Shown one piece after another: positions 1 to 4,890 of a stretch of 9,349 bases of DNA. The position numbers and the translations under genes were made by a program. Every line of letters starts with the position of its first letter. The first letter of the stretch is position 1. Origin of the DNA: Pseudomonadota bacterium (lineage in GTDB: Bacteria; Desulfobacterota; JAPLJL01); contig JAPLJL010000057.1 in NCBI GenBank assembly GCA_026388615.1, positions 1 through 9,349 on the forward strand, in the 5' to 3' direction. The notes under the pieces were generated by a model. That model did no database searches, was not told where the DNA came from, and was given only the letters and a program-made list of their open reading frames with translations.

Positions 1-383
1 GGGTGGGTTCTTCCTTCGACCCCGATGGGGGCTCAGGACGAGAACCCCAGAGGGGCACGACTCGCACTTCTGGTAAACCAAGCTCGATTAACTCGACGAT
101 AAGGTATTGTTCGATACTGGCTAGACCCTGTTTGCCCCGACCAAAGATCTGGCGGGGCGGGTCAACCGCCCGGGATTACGGCACGGCACGTATTAGTGCG
201 CGGAGTGAAACCCGCCCCCCAAAAAGAAGAAAATGCCTCATCTCGTTATCAGGATTGACGAAGGAGGAAACTAACCTGGCTTTAAAAATCTAAAATACCT
301 AATGTTTTTTAGATTAACAATATTCCAAAATCATAAGAAAAGTTTTAGGATTTATCCGAGGTTTATTCCAAAAGTTTAGGAAT
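1..383. other. Gene-free spacer with repeats, upstream of lipoprotein gene
   Basis: I see no credible gene here. The first 235 bases are repeat modules: a CCTTCGAC...GCTCAGGA pair at 13-38, the long module at 58-199, and a GTGAAACC-plus-C-run module around 204-235 that recurs near 3678. From about 270 the DNA becomes AT-rich. A 9-bp inverted repeat (AATCTAAAA at 287-295 against TTTTAGATT at 307-315, 11-nt loop) lies in this AT-rich part. An isolated AAGGAGG at 261-267 is not followed by an ATG, GTG or TTG start with a usable frame. No convincing promoter pair for the downstream gene was found, although one may be hidden in the AT-rich stretch. Confidence 0.6.
58..199 (+). repeat. Dispersed repeat module A, copy 1 (long form)
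   Basis: This stretch begins CGACTCGCACTTCTGG and ends GTATTAGTGC. It is repeated in inverted orientation at 1611-1725. The two copies share several near-identical blocks: the start, an AACTCGAC-ATAA block, CTAGACCCTG, and GCCCGGGATTACGGCACGGC. Copy 1 carries 27 extra bases at about 131-157. These include GCCCCG (134-139) and CGGGGC (153-158), which could pair as a 6-bp stem with a 13-nt loop. It has no coding content, so it is a non-coding dispersed element rather than an insertion sequence with its own transposase. Confidence 0.8.
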
Positions 384-1136
384 TTGACATTAGAAATCAG
401 AAATTCTCTTTTCCTCCTGTCCCGGGTTGGGGTGCTGATCTTCCTGGCTCCGCTTTTCCTGGCCTGCGGCACGGAGGAAAAACCCATTTCCGGTTCCGGC
501 CCCTGCCTTTCCCTGACCGAGCTTTTTACCTTCACCGATTCGGATTATCGCTTCCATGTCACCGGCAAGGTCAAGAACTTCTCCCCCACGAACGCGGACG
601 GGGTGGTCGTGACCGCCGACTTATTTTCCGACCCCGATCACCAGATTCCCATTTCCAGCGGGTCCCAATTTCTGCCCCCGATCCCGGGGCAGGAGGGGTT
701 TCGCACCTTCGATATCTGGTCCCCCGCGGTCAGGCTCCGGCCCGGAACCGCCGGCTTCCCGGCCATCTTTTTCGAGACCCTGCTCCAGGGAACCGCGGCC
801 GGGAATGAACCCATCCCCGCGCCGGAGCTCGAGCTGGACGACGCCGGCATCCAGACCGACGTGTTCGGCCGCTACCATATCCGGGCCAAGATCACCAACG
901 TCGGCCCGGTCACCGTGGAGATGGTCTACTTCACCGTCTCTTTCTTCCGGGACGAGGCTCAGACCGAACTGATCGCCCGCCTCCGCAAGGGATTCGGGCG
1001 TTTCCTGAAAACCCCCGATCCCACCGCCGACAATCCTAACCCCGGCTCCCCCATTTACCTCGTGGACCTCTGGCACCCGGAGATCAACCAGGATAAATAC
1101 CCGAGTATCTTCTACCGCGTCGAACTCTCTCAATAG
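384..1136 (+). CDS. Putative lipoprotein with two similar halves, unknown function
   Basis: A 250-residue protein I do not recognise. The N-terminus reads as a lipoprotein signal: a short region with Arg6 and Arg14, a hydrophobic core (VGVLIFLAPLFLA), then a lipobox ending at Cys28, followed by GTEEKP. It is probably lipidated and anchored in the cell envelope. After that come two similar segments, about residues 52-134 and 159-250. Each opens with an aromatic-H-(V/I) strand followed by K(V/I)-N (RFHVTGKVKN, RYHIRAKITN) and closes with a D-(I/L)-W...P-(A/S)-IF motif. This suggests two beta-sandwich domains of the FxLYD or Ig-like kind, which is inference. The start is TTG at 384: an in-frame stop lies at 315-317 and no ATG, GTG or other TTG occurs in between. 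Upstream ribosome binding is weak. It stands alone, bracketed by inverted copies of repeat module A. Confidence 0.75.
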   Translation: MTLEIRNSLFLLSRVGVLIFLAPLFLACGTEEKPISGSGPCLSLTELFTFTDSDYRFHVTGKVKNFSPTNADGVVVTADLFSDPDHQIPISSGSQFLPPIPGQEGFRTFDIWSPAVRLRPGTAGFPAIFFETLLQGTAAGNEPIPAPELELDDAGIQTDVFGRYHIRAKITNVGPVTVEMVYFTVSFFRDEAQTELIARLRKGFGRFLKTPDPTADNPNPGSPIYLVDLWHPEINQDKYPSIFYRVELSQ

Positions 1137-1138
1137 AA

Positions 1139-1166
1139 AGCTCAGAGCTCAGAGCCAAGAAGCAAG
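1139..1166 (+). repeat. Degenerate heptamer tract just after lipoprotein gene
   Basis: Starting two bases after the stop codon, the sequence runs as four 7-base units: AGCTCAG, AGCTCAG, AGCCAAG, AAGCAAG. The first two are identical. Related purine-rich 7-base tracts occur at 3536-3556 and 9236-9256. Confidence 0.55.
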
Positions 1167-1327
1167 AGACCAGGGAAGAGATCCTAAAAATGCCAAAATT
1201 GAAAATTCCCCCCTCCGGGTCGTAGACCCCAACGGGTCGGAAACCAGAGCACCAAGCACAAGAACACCAGCCGCGCCGCAGAAAAAAATATTCCTAAATT
1301 TTTGTTTCTTGGTCTTTACCGGAGCCC

Positions 1328-1374
1328 GGGGGGAAGGTTCTCGCCCCAAGAAAATCGACCGCAGACCGCAGCCT
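1328..1374 (+). repeat. G-rich repeat module C, copy 1
   Basis: It begins with a G run followed by AAGGTTCTCGC and continues to AAATCGACCGCAGACCGCAGCCT. The reverse complement of 3647-3692 matches it nearly throughout: both ends agree, with a one-base length difference and a divergent patch of about seven bases in the middle. It is non-coding. Confidence 0.75.
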
Positions 1375-1443
1375 GCCCGAGCCGACATCTCGGCTGGCCC
1401 GAGGCTCGCCCAGGGTGTCGGCCAGGACCGCCGACCACAGCTT

Positions 1444-1495
1444 CGTCATTCCGGTCCTTCGACTGCGCTCAGGATAAACTCAAGCCGGAATCCAG
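1444..1495 (+). repeat. Extragenic inverted repeat with a second repeat in its loop
   Basis: CGTCATTCCGG at 1444-1454 and CCGGAATCCAG at 1485-1495 form a 7-bp stem (ATTCCGG with CCGGAAT). They match the ends of a widespread proteobacterial extragenic repeat normally written CGTCATTCC...GGAATCCAG. The loop holds CCTTCGACTGCGCTCAGGAT (1456-1475), which is a member of a different dispersed family also seen at 13-38, 1586-1606 and 3431-3463. A run of seven T follows the second arm, so weak terminator activity is possible. Confidence 0.65.
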
Positions 1496-1546
1496 TTTTT
1501 TTCCCCTGCGCTGTTAGGATTTTCTTTTTTGGGGGGTTGGTTTTTT

Positions 1547-1605
1547 ATCCTGATGAGCAGCATTGCTGCGAAGAATGGACGCTCCTCCTTCGCAGTGCTC
1601 AGGAT
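1547..1605 (+). repeat. Bulged inverted repeat (large imperfect hairpin)
   Basis: CTGCGAAG at 1566-1573 pairs with CTTCGCAG at 1588-1595. Outside this, ATCCTGA plus GCA (1547-1559, with a 3-base TGA bulge) pairs with TGCTCAGGAT at 1596-1605. The right arm is another member of the CCTTCG...CTCAGGA family. In the minus-strand reading of module A copy 2 this block is an insertion between module A and the C-run module, because in copy 1 those two are directly adjacent. Confidence 0.6.
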
Positions 1606-1610
1606 GAAGC

Positions 1611-1725
1611 GCACTAATACGTGCCGTGCCGTAATCCCGGGCGGCTGACCCGCAGGGTCTAGCCTGTATCGATAAATACTTTATTGTCGAGTTTATCGAG
1701 TCTAGTTTCCCAGAAGTGCGAGTCG
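1611..1725 (-). repeat. Dispersed repeat module A, copy 2 (short form, inverted)
   Basis: The reverse complement reads CGACTCGCACTTCTGG through GTATTAGTGC, as in copy 1 at 58-199. It lacks the 27-base hairpin insertion of copy 1. In its place is a compact GACCC-TGC-GGGTC triloop hairpin. The two copies face each other around the lipoprotein gene. On the outer side, GCGAGAACCAACCCCCC is related to the other C-run modules in the window. Confidence 0.8.
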
Positions 1726-1777
1726 CGAGAACCAACCCCCCGGGCTCTCTAAAAACCAAATAAACTTAATGGATTGT

Positions 1778-1813
1778 GACACTACGGACACAATGGGCTC
1801 TATGGACACTACG
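1778..1813 (+). repeat. Nonamer tandem array (GACACTAYG-like)
   Basis: Four consecutive 9-base units: GACACTACG (1778), GACACAATG (1787), GGCTCTATG (1796) and GACACTACG (1805). The first and last are identical. The array lies about 75 bases upstream of the likely -35 box of the response-regulator gene. It could be an operator array or a neutral minisatellite. Confidence 0.6.
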
Positions 1814-1889
1814 AACGCCTCATTTCTCATGAGACAGTTTTGTTCCCGGTTTTTCCCGTTTTCCCCACTTTTTCTCCGGGAATTTTCCT

Positions 1890-1922
1890 TTGACATTGCA
1901 ATCCATTTTTTTTTGATATAAA
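1890..1922 (+). promoter_or_regulatory. Candidate sigma70-type promoter for REC-PilZ/aroD unit
   Basis: A perfect -35 hexamer TTGACA lies at 1890-1895 and a good -10 hexamer TATAAA at 1917-1922, in a strongly AT-rich stretch with a run of T. The spacer is 21 bases, longer than the usual 17, so the pairing is uncertain. TTGCAA at 1896-1901 would give 15 bases to the same -10. Either way transcription would start about 30 bases before the response-regulator start codon. Confidence 0.45.
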
Positions 1923-1958
1923 TTATTCATCTACGTTTTTTAAACAAGGAGGGTGAGG

Positions 1959-2645
1959 ATGACCAAGATCCTTTTGGTGGATGACATCCGGAATTTTTTA
2001 GACTTAGAAATCTCATTTTTAAAACGGGCGGACTGCCGGATCTTCACCGCCTCCACCGGCGCCGAGGCCCTGAAGCTCGCCAAGCAGGAACGACCCGATA
2101 TCATTCTCCTCGACCTGGTCATGCCGGAAATGGGGGGTATTGAAACCACCCGGATCCTGAAGGCCGATCCGGAATTGAAAAAAATCCCGGTGATCATTGT
2201 CACCTCCACCAACAAGCGCGAGGAAAGCCTGAAGGCCGGGGCTGACGACTTCGTCCAGAAGCCGATCAACGAGCGCGGCCTGCTCAACGAAATCAAGAAA
2301 TTCATCTCGATCAAGGAACGGGAGGAAGAACGGGTTCCCATCGGCCTGGAGGTAAAATACCGCTACATGGGGATCGACCGGGTGAATTACTCACGGGACA
2401 TCTCCAACAAGGGAATCTTCCTGATCACGGAAAAACCGGTCCCCATCGGGGTGGAACTGGAACTCGAATTCGAACTGCCCGACGACGTCAAGTCCGGCCG
2501 TTTCAAAACCAAGGCGGCGGTCGTCCGCGAGGAGCGGGAAGAACGCGAGGGTCGGATCATCACCGGGATGGGGCTCGAGTTCCGGGATTTAACCGACGAC
2601 AAAGCTAAAAGAATCTCCCAGTTCATTTCCCGGCAGATGAAATGA
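1959..2645 (+). CDS. Response regulator with C-terminal PilZ domain
   Basis: A 228-residue cytoplasmic signalling protein. Residues 1-118 form a receiver domain: acidic pair Asp8-Asp9 (LLVDD), phosphorylated Asp52 (ILLDLVMP), switch Thr82 (VTST) and Lys101-Pro102. A charged linker leads into a PilZ domain (about 121-228) with the c-di-GMP signature RxxxR (Arg121, Arg125) and DxSxxG (Asp147, Ser149, Gly152), followed by a beta-barrel pattern and GMGLEF near 203-208. In known families such proteins join phosphorelay input to c-di-GMP binding; the output here is unknown and no cognate kinase is in the window. The start is ATG 1959, six bases after AAGGAGG (1946-1952). An in-frame GTG at 1953 abuts that site and is less likely. 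The end overlaps aroD by ATGA, indicating translational coupling. Confidence 0.93.
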   Translation: MTKILLVDDIRNFLDLEISFLKRADCRIFTASTGAEALKLAKQERPDIILLDLVMPEMGGIETTRILKADPELKKIPVIIVTSTNKREESLKAGADDFVQKPINERGLLNEIKKFISIKEREEERVPIGLEVKYRYMGIDRVNYSRDISNKGIFLITEKPVPIGVELELEFELPDDVKSGRFKTKAAVVREEREEREGRIITGMGLEFRDLTDDKAKRISQFISRQMK

Positions 2646-3370
2646 AACCGATCCGGATCGGATCGGTGGGGCTTGCCGCCCTGCCTCCCCGGATCGCGGT
2701 TCCCCTCGTCGAGCCCCTGTCGGCTAATTCCCTTCTCCGCCTGCGGGGACTGGGAGCCGATCTTCTGGAACTCCGGCTCGACCTTTTTCCCCAATCAGAT
2801 GAAAATTACCTTTTGGGTGTGGTCCGGAAGATTCGGGCCGCAACCCGCCTGCCCTTGATCGCCACCGTCCGGAGGGACGCCGCCCATCCCTGGCCCGGGC
2901 CGGAAACCCGGCGGGAGAAGCTTTTTCTTTCCCTCCTTCCCTTCGTGGATGCGGTTGATCTGGAGCTCGAGGCGACCCTGGCCGGCCGGGTGGCCCGCCA
3001 GGCCCGGACTCAGGGCCGGACGGTGATCCTTTCCCATCACGACTACCGCCGGGCGCTGTCGCCGGCCGAGCTCAGCCTGCTAATCCGCCGCTTCCGGTGT
3101 CTGCCGGGAAACATCCTGAAAATCGCGGTGCGCGCCCGGAAGCCCGCCGAGGTGATCCAGCTTCTCTATTTCACCCGGGGCCAGGCCCTTCCGCTGATCA
3201 CGGTGGTAATGGGAGAATGGGCCAGCCTGTATCGGGCCCTGGCCCCGCTCTTCGGCTCCCGCCTGACGTACGCTTACTACCGCAAGCCCACCGCTCCGGG
3301 CCAGCCGGCGCTCCGGGAAATGCGGGGCCTTTACTCCCGGCTCTATCCGACCAGTAAAAAAAGGTCATAG
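2642..3370 (+). CDS. aroD: 3-dehydroquinate dehydratase, type I
   Basis: This 242-residue enzyme dehydrates 3-dehydroquinate to 3-dehydroshikimate in the shikimate pathway, through a Schiff base on a TIM barrel in the cytoplasm. The type I residues are all visible: Glu43 in LELRLD, the PLIATVR strand (71-77), Glu108 in VDLELE, catalytic His133 in LSHHDY, Schiff-base Lys160 in LKIAV, substrate-binding Arg198, and the closing loop TAPGQ (217-221, Gln221). The length is normal for the family (E. coli AroD is about 250). The ATG overlaps the stop of the REC-PilZ gene by four bases (ATGA), so the two are probably translated together, an unusual partnership. The stop codon lies within the first unit of a heptamer repeat array, so the basic tail (KKRS) borders repeat DNA. 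No terminator with a T run follows. Confidence 0.92.
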   Translation: MKPIRIGSVGLAALPPRIAVPLVEPLSANSLLRLRGLGADLLELRLDLFPQSDENYLLGVVRKIRAATRLPLIATVRRDAAHPWPGPETRREKLFLSLLPFVDAVDLELEATLAGRVARQARTQGRTVILSHHDYRRALSPAELSLLIRRFRCLPGNILKIAVRARKPAEVIQLLYFTRGQALPLITVVMGEWASLYRALAPLFGSRLTYAYYRKPTAPGQPALREMRGLYSRLYPTSKKRS

Positions 3371-3414
3371 GTCTTAGGTAATGGGCGATGGGTTTAAACC
3401 CAACATCTATCACC
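3363..3414 (+). repeat. Heptamer array folding back on GGTTTAAACC
   Basis: Five consecutive 7-base units start with GG: GGTCATA, GGTCTTA, GGTAATG, GGCGATG, GGTTTAA. The array then inverts at the 10-base palindrome GGTTTAAACC (3391-3400). The reverse complement of the right side reads GGTGATA, GATGTTG, GGTTTAA, so the 7-base phase continues on the other strand. The first unit overlaps the aroD stop codon. A second array of the same type ends the window at 9310-9349. Confidence 0.7.
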
Positions 3415-3430
3415 TTCCATTCCTGCTTGT

Positions 3431-3463
3431 CCTGAGCGGAGCCGAAGGGAGCGCAGGCGAAGG
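3431..3463 (+). repeat. TCCTGAGCG...CGAAGG family repeat with tandem 15-mers
   Basis: GAGCGGAGCCGAAGG (3434-3448) is followed directly by GAGCGCAGGCGAAGG (3449-3463), with two mismatches. The unit belongs to the family whose opposite orientation, CCTTCGAC...GCTCAGGA, appears at 13-38 and 1456-1475. Confidence 0.65.
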
Positions 3464-3535
3464 GTTTGGTTTTCAAGAGCCCGGGGGGGTAATAGCACGG
3501 AGCATGGACTCCGTCCCGTAGGACTACGTCCCGGA

Positions 3536-3556
3536 GGGAGCAGAGGGCATAGAGTT
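3536..3556 (+). repeat. Purine-rich heptamer tract
   Basis: Three 7-base units GGGAGCA, GAGGGCA and TAGAGTT in phase. The same vocabulary (NAGRGCA) occurs at 9236-9256. It is short and degenerate, so chance cannot be excluded for this copy alone. Confidence 0.4.
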
Positions 3557-3626
3557 AAAAGAATTTTAGCGGCGGTCCGCGGTCCCTCCGGGCCGTAGGC
3601 CCTTAACCTCCGGCCTGTAAGCCCTA

Positions 3627-3692
3627 CGGGCTGGAAGCGGGGCCGGAGGCTGCGGTCGGCGGTCGATTTCACGGGAGCGAAACCTTCCCCCC
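3627..3692 (-). repeat. G-rich repeat module C, copy 2
   Basis: The reverse complement of 3647-3692 matches 1328-1374. The adjoining part, 3627-3653, matches 9254-9280 exactly over 27 bases in inverted orientation. So this copy joins two segments that occur separately elsewhere in the window. A short A run (AAAAAAAG) follows on the plus strand, as after the C-run near 215-232. Confidence 0.75.
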
Positions 3693-3721
3693 TAAAAAAA
3701 GAATGTTTTTCGAGACATTTC

Positions 3722-3751
3722 TTGACAGGGATTGGTGCAAATGCCGATAAT
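3722..3751 (+). promoter_or_regulatory. Sigma70-type promoter of the mre operon
   Basis: A perfect -35 hexamer TTGACA (3722-3727) is followed after 18 bases by GATAAT (3746-3751), five of six matches to the -10 consensus. Transcription would begin near 3758 and give an untranslated leader of about 95-100 bases before mreB. The leader contains a small CCCGA-AAC-TCGGG hairpin (3807-3819) and an AT-rich stretch. This is the clearest promoter in the window and sits just past the end of the repeat spacer. Confidence 0.7.
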
Positions 3752-3855
3752 AGCTAAGGATTTCAAGGGGTTGGATTAATAAAAAATTGCATCGTAAAAT
3801 TTCCTTCCCGAAACTCGGGGTTCTGCGTAATTTCTCCGACGAGAAAGGAGCCTAG

Positions 3856-4890
3856 ATGATTCTGGACTCAGTGATCGGGTACTTCTCCAACGACCTCTCC
3901 ATCGACCTGGGGACAGCCAACACCCTCGTCTACCTCAAGGGTAAGGGAATCGTCGCTAATGAGCCTTCCGTGGTGGCCGTCCACAAGGACGCCCGCGGTT
4001 CCCGCCGGGTGCTCGCCGTCGGTGAGGAAGCCAAGAAAATGCTGGGCCGGACCCCGGGATCCATCGTCGCCATCCGGCCGATGCGCGACGGGGTAATCGC
4101 CGATTTTGAAATCACCGAGGCCATGCTCCGCTATTTCATCCGCAAGGCCCACAAGCGCAAAACCCTGCTCCGCCCCCGGATAATTATCTGCGTCCCCTTC
4201 GGCGTCACCGAAGTGGAAAAGCGGGCGGTGCGGGAATCGGCGGAGTCCGCCGGAGCCCGCGAGGTTTACCTGATCGAGGAACCGATGGCGGCGGCCATCG
4301 GGGCCGGGCTCCCGGTCACCGAGCCCACCGGGAACATGATCGTGGACATCGGCGGGGGCACCACCGAGGTGGCGGTCATCTCCCTGGCCGGGATCGTCTA
4401 CTCGCGCTCCATCCGGATCGCCGGGGACAAAATGGACGAGGCCATCCTCCAGTACATCAAGCGCAAATACAATCTCCTAATCGGCGAATCCTCCGCCGAA
4501 AGGATCAAGATCCAGATCGGCAACGCCTACCCGACCGGGGAGAACCGGACCATGGAGGTGCGGGGGCGGGACCTGGTGGTCGGGATCCCCAAATCGGTGG
4601 AGATCCACGAGGATGAGATCCGGGAAGCCCTGGCCGAGCCGGTGGCGGCCATCATCGAGGCGGTGAAAATGACCCTGGAACGCACCCCCCCCGAACTGGC
4701 CGCGGACATCGCCGATAAGGGCATCGTTCTCTCCGGCGGCGGTTCGCTCCTGCGCTGTCTGGACATTCTGATCCGGGAGGAAACCGGTCTCCCGGTGATC
4801 ATCGCGGACGATCCCATGTGCGCGGTGGTCCTCGGCTCCGGGAAGGTGCTGGATGAAATCGATCTCCTGAAACTCGTAGCCATCAAGTAG
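3856..4890 (+). CDS. mreB: Rod shape-determining protein MreB
   Basis: An actin-like ATPase of 344 residues, the normal length. It polymerises into membrane-bound filaments on the cytoplasmic face and positions the peptidoglycan elongation machinery. Visible actin-fold motifs are phosphate-1 (IDLGTANT, Asp17 to Thr23), the interdomain IEEPMAAA (140-147), phosphate-2 (DIGGGTTEVAV, 164-174) and the adenosine motif SGGGS (293-297), with a conserved end around LGSGKVLDEID (326-336). The first ten residues (MILDSVIGYF) could form a short amphipathic membrane-binding helix, as in other MreBs. The ATG follows AAAGGAG (3844-3850) by five bases. It is the first gene of the shape operon, behind a strong promoter, and its stop codon directly abuts the mreC ATG. 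There are no unusual substitutions. Confidence 0.98.
   Translation: MILDSVIGYFSNDLSIDLGTANTLVYLKGKGIVANEPSVVAVHKDARGSRRVLAVGEEAKKMLGRTPGSIVAIRPMRDGVIADFEITEAMLRYFIRKAHKRKTLLRPRIIICVPFGVTEVEKRAVRESAESAGAREVYLIEEPMAAAIGAGLPVTEPTGNMIVDIGGGTTEVAVISLAGIVYSRSIRIAGDKMDEAILQYIKRKYNLLIGESSAERIKIQIGNAYPTGENRTMEVRGRDLVVGIPKSVEIHEDEIREALAEPVAAIIEAVKMTLERTPPELAADIADKGIVLSGGGSLLRCLDILIREETGLPVIIADDPMCAVVLGSGKVLDEIDLLKLVAIK

Larger units (their letters stand above)
1137..1889. other. Long gene-free spacer built of dispersed repeats
   Basis: About 750 bases without a credible gene. In order it holds a degenerate heptamer tract (1139-1166), a GGGTC-GTA-GACCC mini-hairpin (1217-1229), the G-rich module (1328-1374), an AGCCGA/TCGGCT tetraloop hairpin (1380-1395), a proteobacterial-style CGTCATTCCGG...CCGGAATCCAG repeat (1444-1495) with another repeat in its loop, a C-run module on the minus strand (about 1520-1545), a bulged hairpin (1547-1605), repeat module A copy 2 (1611-1725) and a nonamer array (1778-1813). 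The open frames here are short, repeat-derived and lack protein-like composition. Confidence 0.65.
3371..3721. other. Gene-free spacer of dispersed repeats before mre promoter
   Basis: About 350 bases with no credible gene. They hold the heptamer array, a TCCTGAGCG-family repeat with two tandem 15-mers, a GTCC-CGTA-GGAC mini-hairpin (3513-3524), a purine heptamer tract (3536-3556), mini-hairpins GGGCC-GTA-GGCCC (3590-3602) and GCCC-TAC-GGGC (3621-3631), and repeat module C (3627-3692, inverted). I see no intrinsic terminator for the aroD unit. Confidence 0.65.

Noticed and set aside
3..293. Open frame of 96 codons at the left edge
   Set aside because: It runs through repeat module A and has no protein-like character. 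The same repeat recurs inverted at 1611-1725 with a length change that breaks the frame.
384..412. TTGACA at 384-389 as a -35 promoter box
   Set aside because: No -10 hexamer lies at suitable spacing, and the TTG is the only available start codon for the lipoprotein frame.
621..1133. Minus-strand open frame of 170 codons opposite the lipoprotein gene
   Set aside because: The plus-strand frame has a credible lipoprotein signal and internal domain repeats; the reverse frame has neither.
58..1725. Insertion sequence with terminal inverted repeats
   Set aside because: The inverted modules flank only a lipoprotein gene. No transposase or integrase is encoded and no target-site duplication is evident.
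1139..1745. Possible CRISPR array in the repeat-rich spacer
   Set aside because: There are no regularly spaced identical repeats of 20-40 bases with unique spacers. The repeats are mixed modules and short tandem units, and no cas gene is nearby.
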